From JANXSF01 sp043745195 (lineage in GTDB: Bacteria; Acidobacteriota; Terriglobia; Bryobacterales; Bryobacteraceae), in the NCBI GenBank assembly GCA_043745195.1, contig JAYTTF010000035.1, positions 21,119 through 85,118 on the forward strand: 64,000 nt of DNA. The letters are read 5' to 3'. The notes under the pieces are model-generated. The model searched no databases, was not told the DNA's origin, and worked only from the letters and a program-made list of their open reading frames with translations. Shown here in pieces: positions 1-7,264 of this stretch. The number at the start of each line of letters is the position of its first letter. The stretch's first letter is position 1. A program made the position numbers and the translations under genes.

Positions 1-771
1 GGCGCAGTGGAAGCTTTGACTGCGGCCCTGCGTAGCAAAGACGATGCCCTGCTGTTTGAATCCGTGACCGCTCTTGAAAAGATCCGTGATCCCAGAAGCG
101 CACCGAGTCTTGTCATTCTTTTCCGAGACCCGAAGGAAAAAATTCAAGTAGCGGCATTGGAAGCAGCGGGCTTGCTTATGAACCATAGCCTGATTCCAGA
201 CTTAGAAAAGACGCTTTTATTGCCACAATCTCCGAAAGCTAAACGAGCAGCCATCGGAGCGTTAGGACAGCTTAAAAGTGAATCAAGCAGGCCGATTTTT
301 GAAAAACACTTGGAAGACAAAGACGATGGCATACGCGCTGCAGCAGCGGAAGCGCTCGGTCGCCTCGCTAGTCCCGCGGATAGCAAGCGTATTGAGGCCT
401 TGTTCAATGACGAGGGAAAGATGCAACCGAGGTTGGCACAAGCCTTCGCATTGGTAGCCCAAGGCGACCATCAGTTTGAAGAATTCAGTCCGTTGCGATA
501 TCTTACAAACTCCCTAAACTCGAAAGCCTGGGGTGGAATTGCAGAGGCCTATGTTACCGAATTGGTGCGGCAGCCAGCAGTGTTAAACGCAATCTATTCC
601 ACTATTCCGTCCAGTCCGAAGGATGAAAAAATACGCTTTGCCCGCGCCCTTTCAAAAAGCGGAGACAAATCTTCTATTGAGAAAATTGAAGGATTGACGA
701 AGGATGCTAACGCTGAAGTGGCTGAAGAAAGCGTGCGGGCACTTCGTGTTCTGAAGGCCCGCCTGCCTTAA
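1..771 (+). CDS. HEAT-repeat protein, C-terminal part (5' end cut by window)
   Basis: The frame is open to the left edge, so the first visible GTG at 7 is probably internal and the gene starts outside the window. The visible 254 or so residues are tandem alpha-helical repeats of about 30 residues with the HEAT/PBS-lyase pattern (e.g. RDPRSAPSLVILFRDP, then DDGIRAAAAEALGRL), where paired helices carry the Ala/Leu spacing typical of the family. Such repeats are protein-binding scaffolds; no catalytic motif is visible. The last third (from about residue 150) departs from the repeat pattern, ending with another repeat-like helix pair (NAEVAEESVRALRVL). The partner and role are unknown. Confidence 0.75.
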   Translation, partial: GAVEALTAALRSKDDALLFESVTALEKIRDPRSAPSLVILFRDPKEKIQVAALEAAGLLMNHSLIPDLEKTLLLPQSPKAKRAAIGALGQLKSESSRPIFEKHLEDKDDGIRAAAAEALGRLASPADSKRIEALFNDEGKMQPRLAQAFALVAQGDHQFEEFSPLRYLTNSLNSKAWGGIAEAYVTELVRQPAVLNAIYSTIPSSPKDEKIRFARALSKSGDKSSIEKIEGLTKDANAEVAEESVRALRVLKARLP

Positions 772-797
772 ATTGGTAGGTGAAAGAAAGTTGAAAA

Positions 798-1004
798 CTA
801 CTTCGCTTTCTTCTGTTTCTGCTGACCGACGCGAACCTTGAACTGGCTGGCTTGCTGTTCTTTCCAAACCTTCCAGTCAAAACGCTTCGATGCATCAGTT
901 AAATACTTATTCATATCGCTTCCCTTAGGGACCACAGCCATCAGAGTGGCGACGTCACCATCAGGGCTGGTGATGCGAAAACGCTTTACATTGGGAATTG
1001 CCAT
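798..1004 (-). CDS. small basic hypothetical protein (68 aa)
   Basis: Family not recognised. It starts MAIPNVKRFRITSPDG, has a mixed alpha/beta-looking core and ends in a Lys/Gln-rich tail (VGQQKQKKAK), giving a strongly basic protein without signal peptide or membrane segment. It lies 24 bp downstream of the TIGR01777 epimerase gene on the same strand, which itself overlaps the photolyase gene, so it is probably the third gene of that operon. The basic tail would suit nucleic-acid binding, but this is only inference. The reading is supported by operon position and a sensible start; an overlapping minus-strand frame lacks such context. Confidence 0.6.
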   Translation of the reverse strand: MAIPNVKRFRITSPDGDVATLMAVVPKGSDMNKYLTDASKRFDWKVWKEQQASQFKVRVGQQKQKKAK

Positions 1005-1028
1005 AGCTCTTCTAGATTACCATACCGC

Positions 1029-1871
1029 CTAGCCGTAGATCTCTTTAAGAGCTAAAGCAAGGTTAGGATAACGGAATTGAAAGCCCATTCGCTCTGCAAC
1101 CGCAGGCAGGATTCTTTGGCTACTTAGAATCACTTGGGACATTTCTCCATACAAGAGATGCAGCGCCATTTCGGGAACTGGGAAGAATGCAGGCCGGTGC
1201 AAAGCTGCGGCGTACAAGCGAGTAAAGTCTGCATTCATAACTGGGTTGGGTGCGGTGGCGTTTACTGGGCCAGCCATTGCCTCTGTGTTTATGGCAAATT
1301 GAATCAACCTCACAATATCGTCCAAATGCACCCAGGACATCCACTGCTTTCCGGACCCCAGAGTGCCGCCCACCCCAAGCTTGAACGGTGTTTCCATTGT
1401 TTGCAGCGCCCCGCCACCGCGCCCCAAAACCATGCCGATTCTCAACTTCACTACTCTAACGCCCAACTGAGCTGCTCGTTCGGCTGCACCTTCCCAGGCA
1501 ACGCAAACATCAGGTAGATACCCCGACCCAGGACTTGAAGTTTCCACCATAACCTCATCCCCGCGCGCGCCATAAAATCCAATGGCAGATGCACAAACCA
1601 GCACCTTGGGTTTGCGTTCCACCTTTCCAATTGCATCCACCAAATTGCCAGTGCCCTCAACTCTGGAACGCAGGATCCGATCCTTCGCCTCCGGTGACCA
1701 ACGTTGGGCCACAGGCTCTCCTGCAAGGTGAACGATAGCGTCCACACCCTCCATGGCAGCAGCTTTATAGTTGTCGCGGGATAATGCCACAAAAGAATTG
1801 CCCTGCTCGGTGCTCAATTCAATGAGCCGTTTCCCAATAAAACCAGTTGCACCCGTTATTGCGATTTTCAT
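1029..1871 (-). CDS. TIGR01777 family NAD-dependent epimerase/dehydratase (SDR)
   Basis: An extended short-chain dehydrogenase of 280 residues, near the usual family length (about 300). The N-terminus carries the Rossmann dinucleotide-binding motif GATGFIG (residues 7-13), followed by VHLAGEPV and the SAIGFYG segment that is characteristic of the TIGR01777 (YfcH-like) group; the C-terminal part has the DUF1731-type tail (SSQRILPAVAERMGFQFRYP). The substrate of this family is not established. The ATG overlaps the stop of the upstream photolyase gene in an ATGA arrangement, so the two are probably translationally coupled. YfcH-like genes near photolyase genes are a recurring pairing, but its meaning is unclear. 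Confidence 0.88.
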   Translation of the reverse strand: MKIAITGATGFIGKRLIELSTEQGNSFVALSRDNYKAAAMEGVDAIVHLAGEPVAQRWSPEAKDRILRSRVEGTGNLVDAIGKVERKPKVLVCASAIGFYGARGDEVMVETSSPGSGYLPDVCVAWEGAAERAAQLGVRVVKLRIGMVLGRGGGALQTMETPFKLGVGGTLGSGKQWMSWVHLDDIVRLIQFAINTEAMAGPVNATAPNPVMNADFTRLYAAALHRPAFFPVPEMALHLLYGEMSQVILSSQRILPAVAERMGFQFRYPNLALALKEIYG

Positions 1872-3274
1872 GATTTCCCTTGAAACGGATCTTTGCCATT
1901 TCTTTCCAAATAACCAATCTCGCGCAGATAGCCGTCCACGTCAGTCTTGCGCTTCATTCCATCCAACCCCATATAGCGAATCATCCCAAAAATTGGACGC
2001 TCCCCCCAGGGGCGGTCATGCATTCCAAAACACCAGAGAATGTTGGTATAGGTGTTCGGATCGCGGCCATCCAAAGCGTACCGGTCGTGCAGATAAATCA
2101 TCGTCCCCAAGGCTTCTTTGTGGGACCCGCTCCACTCTATGATCTTCTTCCCCCAATACATTCGATAGTAGCCGTGAATTTTGCCGCGCAATAGCATTTC
2201 CTTCTGCATAGCGTTCCACAACGGATCGTGCGTTTCTGCTTTTTCAAATTGCTCTTGGCTGTAAACGAATTCTCGCGGGTCGTTGTCATGCTTGCCCAAT
2301 GTCTTCAGCACCCAATCAGGAAGAACTTCCAGTGAGTCTTGCCGCGCAGTTGTACGCGCAAAGTTAAACGCCAATTCTCGGCGGACAATCAACTCCTCTA
2401 GATACTCGCCACTCATCAGTTGATGCTCATCAGCATAATCACGGGCAGCAAGTGCCAGTTCCAACGAAGAAATTTGCCCAAAGTGAAGATAGGGACTCAT
2501 GTCACTTGTGGCATGAGTGGAAGGCGAATTTCGTTCCTTCGCATAACGACGTAACTTCGATTCCAGAAAGTCAGAGAGAAGCTTTTCTACAACTTTGCGG
2601 CCACCCTTGAAGCTAAGGGATGGGGCAACAGAATGGTCAATTTCACATTCCGCCACCAATTCGGAAATCTTGCCGTCAAGCACTTCTGTGTCGAAATCCG
2701 GGAGCGGCCCTTCCCACTTGCGTTTCGGACCCTTCATCGCAAGCGGCTTCATTTGCTCAGGAAGCAGCTTGTGAATTTTGGGGCGAATGGTATATGCAGC
2801 ATACTGGCGATCAGGAATTAGCATCATGGGGACAACACAACTTGAGTCCACAACGTAATAGGGAATTTGAACTTTTAACGGCACTGAAGCGTTATGCTGC
2901 TTGGCAATAAAAGTTGGGTAATCGTCAGTCACAACCAATGCAGCATTGGCAGCAACCTGATAGAAAGTGTTATTTAAACTCTTGCGCGTCTTCCGTAAAT
3001 AAAAACAATAGCCTACTCCGAGTTTCTTCGAACGCTTCCTTGTTTCAGGAACGCCCTCCAGGACGAAAGTGTGGAAGCGATCATTCGCATAGGCATAATC
3101 GCAAGTGAGTCCTTCATAAAACAAAACTGGCAAATTCAATTTGTCCGCCCAATGGATGGCGTATGCCAACCCGTGGTTGGAATCTACGCGGCGATTCATT
3201 TGTGCCCAGTACAAAACATACTTGGCATCAGGGTTCACGGAAGCTTCGTTTAATAATCTGATTCTGGAGTGCAT
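1868..3274 (-). CDS. class II CPD deoxyribodipyrimidine photolyase
   Basis: 468 residues, the expected length for a class II photolyase, a cytoplasmic flavoenzyme that reverses cyclobutane pyrimidine dimers with blue light. The N-terminal alpha/beta domain begins VLYWAQMNRRVDSNHGLAYAI, typical of class II enzymes. The C-terminal FAD domain carries SPYLHFGQIS, the LIVRRELAFNF helix and the class II signature around WCFGMHDRPWGERPIFGMIR (roughly residues 412-431), in which the family more often has WAFGKHDRPW. It is the first gene of a minus-strand operon with the TIGR01777 epimerase and a small basic protein. An 85-bp gap separates it from the divergent radical SAM gene. Confidence 0.93.
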   Translation of the reverse strand: MHSRIRLLNEASVNPDAKYVLYWAQMNRRVDSNHGLAYAIHWADKLNLPVLFYEGLTCDYAYANDRFHTFVLEGVPETRKRSKKLGVGYCFYLRKTRKSLNNTFYQVAANAALVVTDDYPTFIAKQHNASVPLKVQIPYYVVDSSCVVPMMLIPDRQYAAYTIRPKIHKLLPEQMKPLAMKGPKRKWEGPLPDFDTEVLDGKISELVAECEIDHSVAPSLSFKGGRKVVEKLLSDFLESKLRRYAKERNSPSTHATSDMSPYLHFGQISSLELALAARDYADEHQLMSGEYLEELIVRRELAFNFARTTARQDSLEVLPDWVLKTLGKHDNDPREFVYSQEQFEKAETHDPLWNAMQKEMLLRGKIHGYYRMYWGKKIIEWSGSHKEALGTMIYLHDRYALDGRDPNTYTNILWCFGMHDRPWGERPIFGMIRYMGLDGMKRKTDVDGYLREIGYLERNGKDPFQGKS

Positions 3275-3359
3275 TAACTCTATTAGATGCCAAAAACACT
3301 AAAATCGCTTTATAAAAACGATGAGTCCCCGGTTTGGCCAGCTACAATGAAAGGGACTC

Positions 3360-4490
3360 ATGCGCCTGTGGAATCGAGCGAAGCTCTTGTGGGGCTACAT
3401 CAGCAAACAGACGCGCTTATCGGCGCTGCCGGTGGAGTATATCGTCGAAACCACCGCCAAATGCAATATATATTGCCCCATGTGCCCTCGGGAAACGCAC
3501 CCCCAACCGAAAGAGGACATGAGCGATGCCATTTTCAATCAGTTGGTGAAAGAAACTGGGGGAAGCGCCGAGCACATGATGCTGATCGGTTTGGGCGAAC
3601 CCCTGTTGGACAAGGCAATTTTCGACCGCATTGAACACTGCGAAAAACATAACATCACAACATTGCTTTCTACAAATGGAACCCTGCTGGATGAAATTGC
3701 CTCCACCCGAATTCTTAATACTCGCTTGAAGCATATTACTCTAAGCTTTGACGGATCCACTAAAGAGAGCTTCGAGTTATACCGCAAAGGCGCACGCTTT
3801 GAAAAAGTCCGCGACAATTACATCCGCTTCGCCAAGATGAAGCACGATAGCGGTTCCAAAATTCAAGTAGTCGTGCAGATGGTCCGCATGGAAAACAACT
3901 GGAACGAAGTGGACGATTTTATGGCTTTTTGGAAAGCCGTTCCAGGCGTGGATGAAGTGCGCATTAAGGCCGACGAAACCAATGTGCTTGCCCCCGAAGC
4001 GGCCGGCCACCCATCTTCGGATTGGCAATACCCTTGCCACTATTTATGGCGCGGCCCAATGTACGTTAAGCATAATGGCGACGTTTACCCATGCTGCCAA
4101 AGCTACATGTTAGACGGCAAGCCAGTTGGACGGATTGGCGAAAAGCCTTTGCAGGAGATCTTCAATTCAGATGCAATGCAGCAAATGCGTCGCCTTCACG
4201 TAGCTGGCCGTGCCGCAGAAATCGACATTTGTTCGCGCTGCTGCACCACAATTCCCCACCCGATTTTAGTGGCAGGAAGTCTGTTTTTCCATGGAGAGTT
4301 TGTAAGAAGATTATTACCGCTGGTTGAACGGCTTACTTATTTTTCAAAACTACCGGCGGCGCTACTGCGTCCGCCAAGGAAGCAGTCACCGGAGCTGGTG
4401 CAGATTGTAGGCGCTGCACAATCTTCACGGCCGGTCGGTCCAGAATCTCAAACAGCGGACTCGGCCAAAGACCAATCAAAAACGCACTGA
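3360..4490 (+). CDS. radical SAM protein with SPASM-like C-terminal domain
   Basis: 376 residues. The CxxxCxxC motif that binds the catalytic [4Fe-4S] cluster and S-adenosylmethionine is C35-C39-C42 (AKCNIYCPMCPRE). GLGEPLL matches the glycine-rich SAM-contact strand. A second cysteine set (YPCCQSYMLDGK, then ICSRCC, roughly residues 245-300) has the layout of a SPASM domain, which binds auxiliary Fe-S clusters in peptide- and protein-modifying members. The substrate cannot be told. The start is supported by AAAGGGA about 4 bases upstream of ATG. The last 52 or so residues are proline/serine-rich and lie antisense to the 3' end of nuoM, a 158-bp convergent overlap. Confidence 0.85.
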   Translation: MRLWNRAKLLWGYISKQTRLSALPVEYIVETTAKCNIYCPMCPRETHPQPKEDMSDAIFNQLVKETGGSAEHMMLIGLGEPLLDKAIFDRIEHCEKHNITTLLSTNGTLLDEIASTRILNTRLKHITLSFDGSTKESFELYRKGARFEKVRDNYIRFAKMKHDSGSKIQVVVQMVRMENNWNEVDDFMAFWKAVPGVDEVRIKADETNVLAPEAAGHPSSDWQYPCHYLWRGPMYVKHNGDVYPCCQSYMLDGKPVGRIGEKPLQEIFNSDAMQQMRRLHVAGRAAEIDICSRCCTTIPHPILVAGSLFFHGEFVRRLLPLVERLTYFSKLPAALLRPPRKQSPELVQIVGAAQSSRPVGPESQTADSAKDQSKTH

Positions 4491-5877
4491 CCACAAGTGG
4501 AAGGAAAACTAATTTCTCCCGCATCCCCAAATCTGGCAGCGCACGGTTCTGCTCACTAGTCGCCCCAAGAATCGTTCGCTGAAATACCCAAAGCAGGTAT
4601 GCTGCTCCCAATACAATTCCAGTGACGCAAGCTACGGTCCAATTCCAGGAAACTGGATAGACGCCCAGCAGGATGGTCATTTCCCCAATGAAACCGTTCA
4701 GCGGAGGCATGCCCATGGAACTTAAGGAAGCAATCAGTACAACAGCGGCAAACAACGGCATGGGCTTCCACAATCCCCCATAGGCGGCGATTTCCCGTGT
4801 GTGACGGCGTTCGTAAACTACGCCGATAATCAGGAACAACATGCCCGCAGAAATTCCATGATTGATTTGCGCCAGCATGGATCCGGTAATGCCCGCCTGA
4901 TTGAAAGTGAACATTCCCAAAGTTACAAAGCCCATATGGCTTACGGAAGAATAGGCGATCAACTTCTTCCAATCTTTCTGCAACAAGCAAACCAGTGCCC
5001 CATAAAGAATGGCTAGAATCGACAAGGCCGCAATAATTTTCACTGTCATTGGATCTTGCGATGCGTTCGGCAGCAAGGGTAAGGAAAAGCGCAGAAATCC
5101 GTAAGTACCCATCTTTAACAGGATGCTGGCCAACACCACCGAGCCTGCCGTGGGTGCCTCAGTATGGGCATCAGGCAGCCATGTGTGAAATGGAAACATC
5201 GGGACTTTGACGGCGAAGCCAGCGAAAAAGGCCCAGAAAATCCATAGCTCCATAGTCAAAGTAAGAGGAGTCTTCATCAGTTCATCAATGGCGAAAGTCC
5301 GAACCCCTGAGGATAGAAAATGTTGCCAGTGCAGAACGATGCCGCCGACCAGCATGAGGATGGAGCCAACCACTGTATAAATCAAAAACTTGATGGATGC
5401 GTAGGCGCGCCGCTCCCCACCCCAAATGGCGATGATGAAATACATAGGGATCAGCACCATTTCCCAGAATAGAAAGAACAGTAGAAAATCGAGGGCGAGA
5501 AAAACTCCCATCATAGAAAACTGCAGGAACAGGAACCAGCAGTAGTATTCCTTAACCCGCTTATCAATGGCATTCCAACTGGAAAGGATGGCCAGGAACG
5601 AAATGAAGCCAGTCAGAACCAGAAGCAATAGGCTGATGCCATCCACCCCAAGGTAGTAGCTGGCTCCAATGGATGGAATCCAAGGAAGTTTTTCGACAAA
5701 TTGGAAATCCGCCCCGCGATCAAAATTGATCAGCAGCGGCACAGTGATCAAGGCACTGACAAGAGAAGAGACATTTGCCCAAATTTTGATCCTTCTGTGA
5801 GCGGAAGACGGAATCGCCAATAGCACCAGTAGCCCAATCAATGGTGCGGCAAGAAGAGACGTTAGGATTCCCAGCAT
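4333..5877 (-). CDS. nuoM: NADH-quinone oxidoreductase subunit M (proton-pumping antiporter-like subunit)
   Basis: 514 residues with about 14 hydrophobic segments, the length and profile of NuoM, a membrane-arm subunit of respiratory complex I. Diagnostic segments are LFFLFWEMVLIPMYF, which contains the conserved glutamate of TM5, HTWLPDAHTEAPTAGSV, and DWKKLIAYSSVSHMGF with the functional lysine. The C-terminus ends in an Ala/Pro/Val-rich tail that overlaps the radical SAM gene. No other nuo gene is in the window: it lies only 22 bp downstream of the NtrX-like regulator and appears cotranscribed with ntrYX. It could serve a second complex I or a different antiporter-type complex. Confidence 0.9.
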   Translation of the reverse strand: MLGILTSLLAAPLIGLLVLLAIPSSAHRRIKIWANVSSLVSALITVPLLINFDRGADFQFVEKLPWIPSIGASYYLGVDGISLLLLVLTGFISFLAILSSWNAIDKRVKEYYCWFLFLQFSMMGVFLALDFLLFFLFWEMVLIPMYFIIAIWGGERRAYASIKFLIYTVVGSILMLVGGIVLHWQHFLSSGVRTFAIDELMKTPLTLTMELWIFWAFFAGFAVKVPMFPFHTWLPDAHTEAPTAGSVVLASILLKMGTYGFLRFSLPLLPNASQDPMTVKIIAALSILAILYGALVCLLQKDWKKLIAYSSVSHMGFVTLGMFTFNQAGITGSMLAQINHGISAGMLFLIIGVVYERRHTREIAAYGGLWKPMPLFAAVVLIASLSSMGMPPLNGFIGEMTILLGVYPVSWNWTVACVTGIVLGAAYLLWVFQRTILGATSEQNRALPDLGMREKLVFLPLVVSAFLIGLWPSPLFEILDRPAVKIVQRLQSAPAPVTASLADAVAPPVVLKNK

Positions 5878-5899
5878 GGCGAATTGACTATTGTAACAG

Positions 5900-7264
5900 T
5901 CAGTCCTTGAAAGTAATTCCCAACGTCTTCATTTTCCGGTAGAGATTGCTTCGTTCCAAACCTAATAATTCAGCCGCGCGGGTTACATTTCCGCTCGCCT
6001 CATCCAATTTTTTCAAAATATAATCCCGCTCAGCCCCTTCTCGAACCTCCTGCAAACTCCCAGACCATTCGGCCGGTTTTGTTGCATTTGCGCGCTTTTG
6101 TGGCTGCAGTGGAATATGCCGTGCATCTATGCGCGTCTGCGGGTTCATGATCACGATCCGCTCCATCAAATTTCGCAACTCACGCACATTTCCAGGCCAC
6201 GCATAGTCAGACAAAGCCTGATAGGCTTCCGGCGTTAACTCCTTAGGCTTGCGCCCATACGCTTTAGTGAAGTCGCGCAAAAAGTAGTCCGATAACATTG
6301 GAATATCTTCCATGCGTTCGCGCAAAGGTGGAACATAAAATGGAATTACGTTCAACCTATAGAACAGATCTTCCCGAAAATTTCCCCGCTCAATTTCCTC
6401 TTCCAAATGTTTGTTAGTAGCGGCAATCACACGCGCGTCCACTTGAATCGATTCGGTTGCACCTACCGGTTCCAAACGGCCTTCGTCCAAAGCCCGCAGC
6501 ACTTTTGCTTGCGTCTTCAAACTCATGTCACCAACTTCATCAAGGAACAGAGTCCCGCCATCGGCGCGCTGCAACTTGCCGATTTTATCGTCATGAGCAC
6601 CAGGAAAACTTCCCTTCCTATGGCCGAACAACTCGCTCTCAATCATTTCTTCGGGGATGGCCGCGCAATTCACTTCAATGAAGGCTTCAGCCGAGCGCGT
6701 ACTCATGCGGTGAATCGCCTGCGCCACCAACTCCTTACCTGTGCCACTTTCGCCATAAATCAACACACGCCCATTGGTGGAAGCCATGAGCGCCAACTGT
6801 TGCCTTAGGGCTTTCATCGGTATGCTTTCGCCAATAATTTCACGACCAACCGTGGCGTTGGCGTTCAGACGGTAGAGTTCCCGCTCCATCTTCCGCTGGT
6901 GCATCCCATTCTTAAGCACCACCGTCACCTTTTCAATGGTCAACGGCTTTTCTAGAAAATCGAAAGCCCCCAGCTTAGTTGCCTTCACTGCAGTTTCAAT
7001 GTTGCCATGCCCGGAAATCATCACTACAACGGGCCGGTCTGCTGGTGGAATTTCCTGAATCCTCAACAGCGTTTCCATGCCGTCCATATCGGGCAACCAA
7101 ATGTCCAGCAGAATCGCATCGAAGGATTGATTGGTCAGCAGTTCAAGACATTTTTCACCGGATCCGACCGTCTCCACTTGATAGCCTTCATCTTCAAGCA
7201 CTCCCGCTAAGGATTGCCTGATTCCTGGTTCATCATCAACCACCAGGATGCGTGGGTGCTTCAT
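5900..7264 (-). CDS. ntrX: NtrX-like AAA+ response regulator
   Basis: 454 residues: REC receiver (about 1-120; acidic pair D10-D11 and phosphoacceptor D54 in ILLDIWLPDMDG), AAA+ ATPase (about 145-375; Walker A GESGTGKE, Walker B GGTLFLDE), and a C-terminal Fis-type helix-turn-helix (about 405-454; NVTRAAELLGLERSNLYRKM). This is the NtrC/NtrX layout. The sigma-54 contact loop, normally GAFTGA, reads GSFPGA (218-223), with proline at the key threonine position; many NtrX proteins have a degenerate loop and do not act as classical sigma-54 activators. The start overlaps the ntrY stop by 4 bp (ATGA), so kinase and regulator are a cognate pair. Confidence 0.88.
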   Translation of the reverse strand: MKHPRILVVDDEPGIRQSLAGVLEDEGYQVETVGSGEKCLELLTNQSFDAILLDIWLPDMDGMETLLRIQEIPPADRPVVVMISGHGNIETAVKATKLGAFDFLEKPLTIEKVTVVLKNGMHQRKMERELYRLNANATVGREIIGESIPMKALRQQLALMASTNGRVLIYGESGTGKELVAQAIHRMSTRSAEAFIEVNCAAIPEEMIESELFGHRKGSFPGAHDDKIGKLQRADGGTLFLDEVGDMSLKTQAKVLRALDEGRLEPVGATESIQVDARVIAATNKHLEEEIERGNFREDLFYRLNVIPFYVPPLRERMEDIPMLSDYFLRDFTKAYGRKPKELTPEAYQALSDYAWPGNVRELRNLMERIVIMNPQTRIDARHIPLQPQKRANATKPAEWSGSLQEVREGAERDYILKKLDEASGNVTRAAELLGLERSNLYRKMKTLGITFKD

